Below are positions 39,692 through 49,811 of a stretch of DNA of 64,000 nt, in pieces (the first letter of the stretch is position 1; each line of letters begins with the position of its first letter). The notes under the pieces were generated by a model. That model did not search any database, was not told the DNA's origin, and saw nothing but the letters and a program-made list of their open reading frames with translations. The stretch is from Ewingella sp. CoE-038-23 (lineage in GTDB: Bacteria; Pseudomonadota; Gammaproteobacteria; Enterobacterales; Enterobacteriaceae). Made by a program: the position numbers and the translations under genes. The stretch is taken from NCBI RefSeq assembly GCF_040419245.1, contig NZ_JAZHOH010000001.1:4588001-4652000 (forward strand), written 5' to 3'.

Positions 39692-39800
39692 AGGATTTCA
39701 TCTGGTTGCTGCATGAATGTGCAGTATATCCCTTTCTGAAGGCTGTTGGCAAAAGCATCAATTGTTAAATTTCGCTTTCAGCCAGACTTAGCTTGGATTG

Positions 39801-40727
39801 CTAATTGAGTAACAGGCCGACGGCAAACAACACGTTAGTCAATAAAGCGACCTTCACCATGTTCTCCAACAGGGGACGGATACCCTCAGCAGTGGGTTCG
39901 CGCATCACCGTGAGGACGTGTTTAGCCAGCAGCGGCAGCGCCAGGATAAAGAGCCAACCGAAGCCGTTGTGCAAGTGCAGTAGGGCAAACAACGCCAGAC
40001 AGAGCACGGCACCGCTAATGATCAATGCGTGATAGCGACGGGCATTTTTCGGCCCAAGGCGCACGGCCAGCGTGTTTTTGCCGTTGGCGCTGTCAGTTTC
40101 GATATCGCGCAAATTATTGATATTCAGGACGGCGGTGGCTAATAAGCCAGTCGCCGTGGCGGGCAGCATAACAACCCAATCAAAATACCCGGCCTGCAAG
40201 TAGAAGGTGCCCGCTACGCTTATCCAGCCGAAGAACACTAAGACGGAAATGTCGCCGAGGCCCATATAGCCGTAAGGGCGCGTGCCGACGGTGTAAGTGA
40301 TAGCCGCGCCAATCGACAGCGAACCGAGGATCAGGAAGCCGACCACGTCGCTGGGTTTCTGGCAGGCGACGGCAATCAGCGCGATACCCGACAGCACGGC
40401 TAACACCACGGTCAGGATAATGGCGCGCTTCATCTGGCTGGCGTTGATTAAACCTTTTTGCATGCCGCGCAGTGGCCCGATGCGGTCCGGCGTATCACTG
40501 CCTTTTTCAGCATCGCCATAGTCATTGGCGAGATTGGACAGAATTTGCAGCAGCCCGGCCGTGAGCAGCGCGAGGAGCGCCGTTAACGGGTGAAACACGC
40601 CTTGCAGGCTGGCGACAGCGGAACCCATCACTATGGAGGCGAAGGCCAGAGGCAGCGTTCGCAGGCGGAGACTTTCCAGCCAGGCTTTGGTCGGCGATGT
40701 CGTATTGCAGGGGGTTATCATGCTCAT
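39801..40727 (-). CDS. menA: 1,4-dihydroxy-2-naphthoate polyprenyltransferase
   Basis: Attaches the octaprenyl chain to dihydroxynaphthoate, giving demethylmenaquinone; integral inner-membrane UbiA-family enzyme. 308 residues from ATG 40727. N-LANDYGDAEKGSD is the first Asp-rich motif (diphosphate/Mg site), NNLRDIETDSANGKNTLAVRLG the second; about eight membrane helices. An ATG six bases downstream is an equal alternative; the longer start at 40793 overlaps the upstream terminator and is rejected. Confidence 0.95.
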   Translation of the reverse strand: MSMITPCNTTSPTKAWLESLRLRTLPLAFASIVMGSAVASLQGVFHPLTALLALLTAGLLQILSNLANDYGDAEKGSDTPDRIGPLRGMQKGLINASQMKRAIILTVVLAVLSGIALIAVACQKPSDVVGFLILGSLSIGAAITYTVGTRPYGYMGLGDISVLVFFGWISVAGTFYLQAGYFDWVVMLPATATGLLATAVLNINNLRDIETDSANGKNTLAVRLGPKNARRYHALIISGAVLCLALFALLHLHNGFGWLFILALPLLAKHVLTVMREPTAEGIRPLLENMVKVALLTNVLFAVGLLLN

Positions 40728-40766
40728 ATTTTTTTCGCTCAATAAACTGATGTTTCGCCCAGAAAT

Positions 40767-40791
40767 AAAAAGGGAGGCATAAACGCCTCCC
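40767..40791 (-). terminator. hslVU terminator
   Basis: GGGAGGC / GCCTCCC, 7-bp stem with a six-base loop; the minus strand continues into TTTTT. It lies 31 bp after the hslU stop and before menA. Confidence 0.85.
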
Positions 40792-40821
40792 AATGGATAA
40801 CTTTCGAAACGTATGAGCGAA

Positions 40822-42156
40822 TTATAAGATGAAACGGCTCAGATCTTCATCAGCAACCAGCTGATCAAGATGGCTACGAACATAATCTGCATCAATGTTT
40901 ATGGAGATACCGTTACTTTCGCTCGCGTCGTAAGAGATATCTTCCATTAAACGCTCCAACACGGTGTGCAGTCGACGCGCACCGATGTTCTCTGTGGTTT
41001 CGTTAACTTGCCATGCCGCTTCGGCGATACGACGGATACCGTCAGCAGTAAAATCAACGGTCACGCCTTCGGTTGCCATCAAGGCTTTGTACTGGTGAGT
41101 CAGCGACGCACTTGGCTCAGTCAGGATGCGTTCGAAGTCTTCCGTCGACAGAGCTTGCAGCTCGACGCGGATCGGCAGACGACCCTGCAATTCAGGGATC
41201 AGGTCTGACGGGCTGGCAGTCTGGAAAGCGCCGGAAGCGATAAACAGAATATGGTCAGTTTTCACCATGCCGTGCTTGGTCGAAATGGTGCAGCCTTCAA
41301 CCAGTGGCAGCAGGTCACGCTGCACGCCTTCGCGGGAAACGTCAGGGCCGGAGCTTTGACCGCCGCGTTTACAGATTTTGTCGATTTCGTCGATGAACAC
41401 GATGCCGTGCTGCTCAACGGCTTCGATAGCCTGCTCTTTCAACTCTTCCGGGTTAACCAGCTTGGCGGCTTCTTCTTCGATCAACAGCTTGTACGCTTCT
41501 TTGATCTTCATTTTGCGCGGTTTCTGCTTCTGCCCGGCCATGTTTTGGAACATAGACTGCAGCTGGCTGGTCATCTCTTCCATGCCCGGAGGGGACATGA
41601 TTTCGACGCCCATTGGCGCGGCGGCGACATTGATTTCGATCTCTTTGTCGTCGAGTTGGCCTTCACGCAGCTTTTTGCGGAAAGACTGGCGTGCCGCAGA
41701 AGGTTCCTGCGTTTCGTCGGCCTGGCCCCAGTTGTTTTTCGCCGGTGGAATAAGCACGTCGAGAATGCGCTCTTCGGCCAGTTCTTCGGCGCGATAGCGG
41801 TTTTTCTCGATGGACTGCATTCGCACCATCTTCACCGCAGAGTCGGTTAAGTCGCGAATAATAGAGTCGACTTCTTTACCCACGTAGCCCACTTCGGTGA
41901 ACTTGGTGGCTTCGACTTTGATGAACGGCGCGTTAGCGAGCTTCGCCAGACGACGAGCGATTTCGGTTTTACCGACACCGGTCGGGCCGATCATCAGAAT
42001 GTTTTTTGGAGTGACTTCGTGACGCAGCGTCTCTTCAAGCTGCATACGGCGCCAGCGGTTACGCAGTGCAATGGCGACGGCGCGCTTTGCTTTGTCCTGC
42101 CCAATGATGTAGCTGTCGAGTTCGCTGACTATCTCGCGCGGGGTCATTTCAGACAT
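40822..42156 (-). CDS. hslU: ATP-dependent protease ATPase subunit HslU (ClpY)
   Basis: AAA+ unfoldase that feeds substrates such as SulA to the HslV peptidase. 444 residues (E. coli 443). Walker [15 protein letters not shown] (about 57-70), GYVGKEVDS pore loop (GYVG), a long intermediate I-domain (about 110-240), Walker [15 protein letters not shown], sensor region and the C-terminal tail DEDLSRFIL that inserts into HslV. Starts 11 bp after hslV. Confidence 0.98.
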   Translation of the reverse strand: MSEMTPREIVSELDSYIIGQDKAKRAVAIALRNRWRRMQLEETLRHEVTPKNILMIGPTGVGKTEIARRLAKLANAPFIKVEATKFTEVGYVGKEVDSIIRDLTDSAVKMVRMQSIEKNRYRAEELAEERILDVLIPPAKNNWGQADETQEPSAARQSFRKKLREGQLDDKEIEINVAAAPMGVEIMSPPGMEEMTSQLQSMFQNMAGQKQKPRKMKIKEAYKLLIEEEAAKLVNPEELKEQAIEAVEQHGIVFIDEIDKICKRGGQSSGPDVSREGVQRDLLPLVEGCTISTKHGMVKTDHILFIASGAFQTASPSDLIPELQGRLPIRVELQALSTEDFERILTEPSASLTHQYKALMATEGVTVDFTADGIRRIAEAAWQVNETTENIGARRLHTVLERLMEDISYDASESNGISINIDADYVRSHLDQLVADEDLSRFIL

Positions 42157-42167
42157 GTTTTCGATCC

Positions 42168-42698
42168 TTACGCTTTAGAAGACAATTCTTCGATGGTGTG
42201 GAATTGGTTGGTGTAAATACAGATATCCCCGGCAATGCTCAGCGACTTCTCAACGATGTCACGAGCGCTCAGTTCTGTATTTTCCAGCAACGCGCGAGCA
42301 GAAGCCTGAGCGTAAGGACCACCGGAGCCGATAGCAATCAGGTCATTCTCAGGCTGAATCACGTCGCCGTTGCCGCTAATGATTAGCGAGGCATTTTCGT
42401 CAGCGACGGCCAGCAGCGCTTCAAGGCGGCGCAGCATACGGTCAGTACGCCAGTCTTTCGCCAGTTCTACGGCGGCTTTGACCAGATGGCCCTGGTGCAT
42501 TTCCAGTTTGCGTTCGAACAGCTCAAACAGCGTGAAGGCGTCAGCCGTACCGCCCGCAAAGCCTGCGATCACTTTGTCGTTATACAGGCGACGCACTTTC
42601 TTCACGTTGCCCTTCATCACGGTATTTCCCAATGTGGCTTGACCATCACCACCAATAACGACCTGGCCGTTGCGGCGTACACTTACAATTGTTGTCAC
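42168..42698 (-). CDS. hslV: ATP-dependent protease proteolytic subunit HslV (ClpQ)
   Basis: Dodecameric peptidase of the HslVU protease; proteasome beta-subunit fold with N-terminal Thr exposed after Met removal (M-T-T-I-V-S-V). 176 residues as in E. coli. Includes [24 protein letters not shown], Lys in V-M-K-G, and [16 protein letters not shown]. Start codon is GTG at 42698 with GAGGAA upstream. Heat-shock regulated: a sigma-32 promoter and leader stem-loop lie just upstream. Confidence 0.98.
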   Translation of the reverse strand: MTTIVSVRRNGQVVIGGDGQATLGNTVMKGNVKKVRRLYNDKVIAGFAGGTADAFTLFELFERKLEMHQGHLVKAAVELAKDWRTDRMLRRLEALLAVADENASLIISGNGDVIQPENDLIAIGSGGPYAQASARALLENTELSARDIVEKSLSIAGDICIYTNQFHTIEELSSKA

Positions 42699-42734
42699 GA
42701 GCAGTTCCTCGTTGCAGACGGAAAAGATCCCCGC

Positions 42735-42766
42735 ACTCTTGTGTTACACATCAGTGTCACACAAGA
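42735..42766 (-). promoter_or_regulatory. hslVU 5' UTR stem-loop
   Basis: CTCTTGTGT-T-ACAC / GTGT-C-ACACAAGAG with loop ATCA: a 14-step stem with one T-C mismatch, between the predicted promoter and the hslV ribosome site. A conserved leader inverted repeat is known in E. coli hslVU, where it contributes to transcript stability; the same element seems present here. Confidence 0.75.
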
Positions 42767-42788
42767 GCACGAGGCATATTGAAGTTAT

Positions 42789-42815
42789 AGATTGGGGAGG
42801 AAAATAGGTTTTCAA
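42789..42815 (-). promoter_or_regulatory. sigma-32 heat-shock promoter of hslVU
   Basis: On the minus strand: TTGAAA (42810-42815), a 12-base spacer, then CCCCAATCT (42789-42797). This fits the sigma-32 pattern cTTGAAA-N11-15-CCCCATnT with a single difference in the -10. The -35 hexamer overlaps the ftsN stop codon region. Confidence 0.78.
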
Positions 42816-43807
42816 CCCCCAGTTGCGAGGGGAATGCAACCGGAGATGCCAGCGTTTTTAAGACGCGACAGGGTGCCGTCAGCGCCAGCACGATTATTGT
42901 AAGGGCCGATAACGACGCGATTCCAGCCGCCACCGGTGGTGATTCGGCCTTCAAAACCTTCAAATGCCAGCTTGGCGCGCTGCGATTCTGCCTGCTCGCT
43001 ACCTTTGAAAGAACCGCACTGAACCATAAAGCGCTGGGTTTTTTCCTGCTCTTTCGGTTTGTCCTTCGGTTTTTCCGGCGCGACTTCAGTAATGGCAGCA
43101 GGTTGCTGCTGAGGCTGCTCTTTCGGTTTCGGCTTCGGCGCCACAGGCTGAGTTTGTGCCTGAGTCTGAGGAGCACGAACCGGCTGCTGCGTCTGCTGCA
43201 CGTTTCTCGGCGTAGTCTGCTGAGTATTGTGCTGCACATTCTGTTGCTGCTGTTGCACAGGCTGCCGCTGAGTGTAGGTCGGCTGCACGTTCTGTTGAGA
43301 ATAAGTCTGCTGAGGCTGCTGCGTATACGGCTGTTGCGACGTGGTCTGACGTTGGGCAGGCTGCGTGCGCGTCGCCTGCGTTGGGTCGTTATACGGCACT
43401 TCGGACAGCGTGGTCGGCTGCTGGCGCATGTCGGCCTGCATCTGGTCCAGCAACTGGCGCTGTTCCGGCGTCAACTGCGTTTTAGTCTGCACATTGCCAC
43501 CCGCCGTCGGCTCAGTCGGGGTAGACACGCCCATCTGACGATTTTCCAACTCTTTGATATAACGCCAGCGTTCTTCAGGTTTTGGCGGCAAGCCGTTGCC
43601 CGGCCGAACAGGGTGCGTCGGCAGAATCGCTGCATCTTCAGGTTTATTGTGCGTAATAAAATAGAGGCCACCAATGAACACCACCAGGACCGCAACGGCT
43701 AATACCACCATGGTTTTGGAGATCATCGGGGAACTGCGTTTTTTTCGGCTAGTTGGTTTCCGCCGCGCTCCTGAGCGCCCACGGCTTACATAGTCTCTTT
43801 GTGCCAC
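42812..43807 (-). CDS. ftsN: cell division protein FtsN
   Basis: Late divisome protein that triggers septal peptidoglycan synthesis. 331 residues (E. coli 319), bitopic. Basic cytosolic tail (RGRSGARRKPTSRKKR) contacting FtsA, one TM helix at about 31-53, essential periplasmic helix PPKPEERWRYIKELENRQ (about 74-91), LTPEQRQLLDQMQADMRQQP, then a very Gln/Thr/Pro-rich linker (~125-250). The C-terminal SPOR domain QRFMVQCGSFKGSEQAE to GISGCIPLATGG has the paired cysteines. Start is GTG at 43807. The linker is longer and more Gln-rich than I recall for E. coli. Confidence 0.96.
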   Translation of the reverse strand: MAQRDYVSRGRSGARRKPTSRKKRSSPMISKTMVVLAVAVLVVFIGGLYFITHNKPEDAAILPTHPVRPGNGLPPKPEERWRYIKELENRQMGVSTPTEPTAGGNVQTKTQLTPEQRQLLDQMQADMRQQPTTLSEVPYNDPTQATRTQPAQRQTTSQQPYTQQPQQTYSQQNVQPTYTQRQPVQQQQQNVQHNTQQTTPRNVQQTQQPVRAPQTQAQTQPVAPKPKPKEQPQQQPAAITEVAPEKPKDKPKEQEKTQRFMVQCGSFKGSEQAESQRAKLAFEGFEGRITTGGGWNRVVIGPYNNRAGADGTLSRLKNAGISGCIPLATGG

Positions 43808-43905
43808 TATCGTTTCGCTGCGTCGTAATGATGGAAGAAGTGCGTCATGTTACTGAACCTTGAACCTTATCTGAAACGAAAACTTAATGAAGTATAAACA
43901 TATAA

Positions 43906-44976
43906 TTAGCGTTTGGGTGCGGCGGTACTACCGCGGATGACCAGTTCGCTTTCCAACAAACGTGAGCCACTTTGTACTGAATGCCCATTGAGCTGCTCAA
44001 GCAATAATAACATGGCCTGACGACCAAGCTGGAATCTTGGTTGAGCCACCGTGGTTAAAGGCGGGTCGAAGTACTGACTTTGCTTGATATCATCAAAGCC
44101 TACCACCGATAAATCTTCTGGAATGCGCAGACCCATCTTCTTGGCCTGGAACATCGCGCCGATAGCCATCACGTCGTTGTGGCAGAAAATCGCCGTTGGC
44201 GGCACTGGCTGCGACATCAAATCGATCAGCGCCAGCGCGCCCGACTCATAGCTAAAATCGCCTTTCGCCGAGTAGTCTGCTTCCACATTTAATCCACTGC
44301 GGCGCAGCGCCTGAATATACCCCTGAGTGCGGTACTGACACAGCGGCATTTGGTCCGGGCCGGTAATGCAGCCAATGCGCTGATGGCCCAAGCCAATCAA
44401 ATAATGCACGGCTTCATAGGCGGCGGTCAGGTTATCAATGTGCACGGTCGGCAATTCCAGCTCTGGCGCGAATTCATTGGCCATCACCATTGGCGGCAAA
44501 TTGCGCTGTTCTTCTTTGCTGGCGTCGAAAGGCAGGTCCGAGCCGAGCAGCAGCATACCGTCAATCTGCTTAGTAATAATCAGATTAATAAAGGTTTTCT
44601 CTTGCTGGTTCTGCTGGGCGCAATCGCCAATCAGCACCAGATAACCATGTTCAGCCGCGGTGTGCTCGATCCCTTGGATCACATCCGCAAAGTAGGGATC
44701 GCAGATGTCGGGGACGATCACCAGAATAGTGCGGGATTCGTTGCGTTTTAAGTTCCGTGAAAGGGCGTGAGGAGAATATCCAACGGCGAGCACCGCCTGC
44801 TCGACCTTTTGGCGAGTGGGCGCTGAGACCTTTTCCGGATTCATTAATGCACGAGATACCGTCGCGGTCGAAACACCGGCCATTTCAGCTACGTCTTTCA
44901 TCGTCGCCGCGTTTAAATCTTTCTTCTCGTCCAACGCATCTCCCCTTGCAACAGCATCATTCTGATACGACAACAT
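43906..44976 (-). CDS. cytR: LacI-family repressor CytR
   Basis: Repressor of nucleoside uptake and catabolism genes acting with CRP; cytidine is the inducer. 356 residues from ATG 44976. HTH AATMKDVAEMAGVSTATVSRALMNPEKVS, hinge, then the periplasmic-binding-like domain RTILVIVPDICDPYFADVIQGIE, EKTFINLIITKQIDGMLLLGS, VHIDNLTAAYEAVHYL and SVVGFDDIKQSQYFDPPLTTVAQP. The chain before the HTH (about 24 residues, acidic) is longer than in E. coli. The ATG has GAGAGGAAC upstream; an in-frame TTG at 44991 is rejected. Confidence 0.95.
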   Translation of the reverse strand: MLSYQNDAVARGDALDEKKDLNAATMKDVAEMAGVSTATVSRALMNPEKVSAPTRQKVEQAVLAVGYSPHALSRNLKRNESRTILVIVPDICDPYFADVIQGIEHTAAEHGYLVLIGDCAQQNQQEKTFINLIITKQIDGMLLLGSDLPFDASKEEQRNLPPMVMANEFAPELELPTVHIDNLTAAYEAVHYLIGLGHQRIGCITGPDQMPLCQYRTQGYIQALRRSGLNVEADYSAKGDFSYESGALALIDLMSQPVPPTAIFCHNDVMAIGAMFQAKKMGLRIPEDLSVVGFDDIKQSQYFDPPLTTVAQPRFQLGRQAMLLLLEQLNGHSVQSGSRLLESELVIRGSTAAPKR

Positions 44977-45149
44977 GGATGTTCCTCTCAACGCGACACC
45001 CTTCTGGGTGCGCCTAACCTATCCGGCTTTTGGCGGCTGCGTAGCTCATCACATTCTAAACAGATTGTGGTTAGGATTTGTTACCTAATTTGCATCAAAA
45101 GTGTGACGCAGATGCTTTTTTTAGATCCATCCCGCATAAATGCAATCGA

Positions 45150-47360
<2,211 letters not shown>

Positions 47361-47548
47361 TTAAAAAAATGACGAGATAGTGTACACTGTGTCGTTCGAA
47401 ATGCATGAACATCATTGCGCGGCATAAATAGATTCTGTATGATTCGCCGCCTTTGGTGCATTTCGCATCAAAACCTAATCATCCACTACGCGTGGTGTCC
47501 GACGAAACAGGGTTGGATAGCGACGCGGCCTTAAGAAGAGGTTTTCCC

Positions 47549-47761
47549 ATGAAAGACGGTATCCATCCTAAATACGTAGAAGTTACTGCAAACTGCTCAT
47601 GCGGTAACGTGATCAAAACTCGCTCAACAGTGGGTCACGATCTGAACCTGGACGTTTGTGGTAACTGCCACCCGTTCTATACTGGTAAACAACGTGAAGT
47701 TGCTACCGGTGGCCGTGTTGACCGCTTCAACAAGCGTTTCAGCGTGCCATCCAGCAAGTAA
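47549..47761 (+). CDS. rpmE: 50S ribosomal protein L31 (zinc-binding form)
   Basis: Ribosomal protein bridging the subunits. 70 residues from ATG 47549 (AAGAGG upstream), equal to E. coli. Zinc ligands are intact: C-S-C in [11 protein letters not shown] and C-G-N-C in [15 protein letters not shown]-terminal [12 protein letters not shown]. The longer in-frame start at 47453 is not supported. Confidence 0.98.
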   Translation: MKDGIHPKYVEVTANCSCGNVIKTRSTVGHDLNLDVCGNCHPFYTGKQREVATGGRVDRFNKRFSVPSSK

Positions 47762-47780
47762 TATTTGCTGTAGAGCAAGA

Positions 47781-47804
47781 AAAGGCGCCAATGGCGCCTT
47801 TTTT
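47781..47804 (+). terminator. rpmE terminator
   Basis: AAAGGCGCC / GGCGCCTTT, 9-bp stem with a 3-base loop and a run of six T, 20 bp after the stop. Confidence 0.92.
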
Positions 47805-47900
47805 GTTGCCTGCTATTTAGCAAAAGGTTGGTAAACCACAACCCGTTTCACTAAAACGCTTCGCTTATCCATTTCACGCACAGCCTGCACGAACAGAGCT

Positions 47901-47951
47901 CTCTTCCACTAAAACGCTCTTCCACTGAAAAACACTCTGCCACTAAAAATG
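47901..47951. repeat. three degenerate ~17-bp tandem repeats
   Basis: Successive units begin CTCTTCCACTAAAACG, CTCTTCCACTGAAAAACA and CTCTGCCACTAAAAATG. A related TTTCACTAAAACGCTT lies at 47846-47861. They are in the non-coding space between rpmE and metJ. No known element recognised. Confidence 0.6.
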
Positions 47952-47977
47952 ATCCCTGCACGGCGTGGCCGCACAGG
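47944..47977 (-). terminator. possible metJ terminator
   Basis: CCTG-CA-CGGC / GCCG-CA-CAGG with loop GTG; the two central pairs are G-T type in RNA on the minus strand. It is followed on that strand by ATCATTTTTAG. 20 bp after the metJ stop. Confidence 0.5.
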
Positions 47978-47997
47978 TCTTCATCATCAGCTTTTAC

Positions 47998-48315
47998 TTA
48001 GTATTCCCAAGTATCAGGGTCAACGCCCAGCTCGCGCATCAGGATTTTCGCTGCTTCTGGAATTTCATCGCTGCGCTCTTTACGCAGGTCTGCATCGTTC
48101 GGCAAAGGCTGGCCGGTAAAGGCATGCAGGAAAGCCTCACACAGCAATTCACTGTTGGTCGCATGGCGCAGGTTGTTCACCTGACGGCGAGTACGTTCGT
48201 CAGTGAGAATTTTAAGAACCTTCAGCGGAATGGATACCGTGATTTTTTTTACTTGCTCGCTTTTCTTACCGTGTTCAGCGTAAGGGCTGACATATTCGCC
48301 GTTCCACTCAGCCAT
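47998..48315 (-). CDS. metJ: methionine repressor MetJ
   Basis: Ribbon-helix-helix repressor of the met regulon with S-adenosylmethionine as corepressor; binds tandem 8-bp met boxes. 105 residues from ATG 48315, equal to E. coli and nearly identical: [39 protein letters not shown] with the DNA-contacting strand K-K-I-T-V-S, then [25 protein letters not shown]. The in-frame start at 48390 is rejected as it extends past the conserved N-terminus. Diverges from metB with met boxes between. Confidence 0.98.
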   Translation of the reverse strand: MAEWNGEYVSPYAEHGKKSEQVKKITVSIPLKVLKILTDERTRRQVNNLRHATNSELLCEAFLHAFTGQPLPNDADLRKERSDEIPEAAKILMRELGVDPDTWEY

Positions 48316-48648
48316 GGGACACCTTAAATTTATCAAAAAAAATAATGTTCTGAAAACCGGGGGATTATGCCCGATTTTCACTGATCTCACTAAATAAATG
48401 TCCCTTCAGGACCGGTAATTTCAGAGAAATGTGCGCTGGGTTATTCATTCAGCCACTGAATGCCAGTCCGGCTCTTCCACGCTGCACAAGGCCAGAGGAC
48501 TCTGATACCTACAATTTTAGCGGGTATTCCCCTGACGCTCAATCTATACGCAAAGAAGTTTAGATGTCCAGATGTATTGACGTCTATCTTGTCAGCGATT
48601 AATCTTTGTTACCTCATCCTCAGCACCCCCGGCAGGGAGAAACAACGT
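48316..48648. other. metJ-metB divergent regulatory region (333 bp)
   Basis: No gene. Holds the metB operator (48562-48593), the metB ribosome site GGGAGAAAC before 48649, and must hold the metJ promoter(s) near 48330-48450. I could not assign -10/-35 elements securely. Confidence 0.5.
48562..48593 (+). promoter_or_regulatory. MetJ operator (four tandem met boxes) of metBL
   Basis: Consecutive octamers AGATGTCC, AGATGTAT, TGACGTCT, ATCTTGTC resemble the met box AGACGTCT (6, 5, 7 and about 4 matches). The second and third are strongest. About 56-87 bp upstream of the metB start. Confidence 0.82.
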
Positions 48649-49809
48649 ATGACGCTCAAGCAAGCGACGATAGCCGTCGGAAGTGGCCTCAATAGTGACC
48701 AGCAATATGGCTGTGTGGTTCCACCGATTAACCTTTCCAGCACCTATAATTTCGAAGATTTTAATCAGCCACGAGCCCACGACTACTCCCGACGCGGTAA
48801 CCCGTCGCGCGATATCGTGCAGCGCGCGCTGGCTGATCTCGAAGGCGGTGCCGGTGCGGTAATGACCAGCAGCGGCATGTCGGCCATTCATCTGGTGTGT
48901 ACGGTGTTTCTTAAGCCTGGCGATCTGCTGCTAGCGCCTCACGACTGCTACGGCGGCAGCTACCGCCTGTTCGACAGCTTGAGCAAGCGCGGTGCCTATC
49001 GCGTGAAGTTTGTGGATCAAGGCGACCCGCAGGCTCTGGCGGCGGCGCTCGAGGAAAAACCTAAGCTGGTGTTGATTGAAACCCCAAGCAATCCGCTGCT
49101 GCGCGTGGTAGATATTCAGGCCATTTGCGATGCTTCGCACGCGGTCGGTGCGCTTACCGTGGTGGACAACACCTTCCTCAGCCCGGCTTTACAACAGCCG
49201 TTGAAACTTGGCGCGGATTTAGTAGTCCATTCATGTACTAAATATCTGAACGGTCATTCAGACGTGGTGGCTGGTACGGTGATTTCGAAAACTGCCGAGC
49301 ACGCGACCGAACTGGCGTGGTGGGCGAATAACATCGGCGTGACCGGTGCGGCTTTCGACAGCTATTTATTACTGCGCGGCCTGCGCACGCTCACCGTGCG
49401 CGTGAAACAGCAGCAGGAAAATGCGTTAGCTATTGTTGCTTATTTACAGCAGCAACCGCAGGTGAAAAAGCTGTATCATCCTTCTCTGCCAGAAAACCAA
49501 GGGCATGAGATCGCTCGCCGCCAGCAGTATGGTTTTGGCGCGATGATCAGTTTTGAATTCGACGGAGATGAAGCCCATTTGCGTCATTTCCTCTCGGAAT
49601 TGAAGTTATTTACCCTCGCGGAGTCTCTGGGCGGGGTGGAAAGTCTGATATCCCACACGGCCACCATGACTCACGCAGGCATGGCACCTGAAGCGCGCAA
49701 AGCGGCGGGGATTTCCGACAGTTTGCTCAGAGTTTCTGTAGGTCTCGAAGACAGTGAAGATTTGATTGCTGATCTGGAACACGCATTCCAGGCAGCGGCA
49801 ACGAGGTAA
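48649..49809 (+). CDS. metB: cystathionine gamma-synthase
   Basis: PLP enzyme joining O-succinylhomoserine and cysteine to cystathionine in methionine synthesis. 386 residues from ATG 48649 (GGGAGAAAC upstream), equal to E. coli. VVPPINLSSTYNF, DYSRRGNPSRDIVQRALADLEGG, VVDNTFLSPALQQPLKLGADLVVHSCTKYLNGHSDVV with the PLP Lys (S-C-T-K) near 198, and ESLGGVESLISHTATMTHA. The longer ORF start at 48460 runs through the operator and is rejected. Coupled to metL with 2 bp between. Confidence 0.98.
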   Translation: MTLKQATIAVGSGLNSDQQYGCVVPPINLSSTYNFEDFNQPRAHDYSRRGNPSRDIVQRALADLEGGAGAVMTSSGMSAIHLVCTVFLKPGDLLLAPHDCYGGSYRLFDSLSKRGAYRVKFVDQGDPQALAAALEEKPKLVLIETPSNPLLRVVDIQAICDASHAVGALTVVDNTFLSPALQQPLKLGADLVVHSCTKYLNGHSDVVAGTVISKTAEHATELAWWANNIGVTGAAFDSYLLLRGLRTLTVRVKQQQENALAIVAYLQQQPQVKKLYHPSLPENQGHEIARRQQYGFGAMISFEFDGDEAHLRHFLSELKLFTLAESLGGVESLISHTATMTHAGMAPEARKAAGISDSLLRVSVGLEDSEDLIADLEHAFQAAATR

Positions 49810-49811
49810 GA

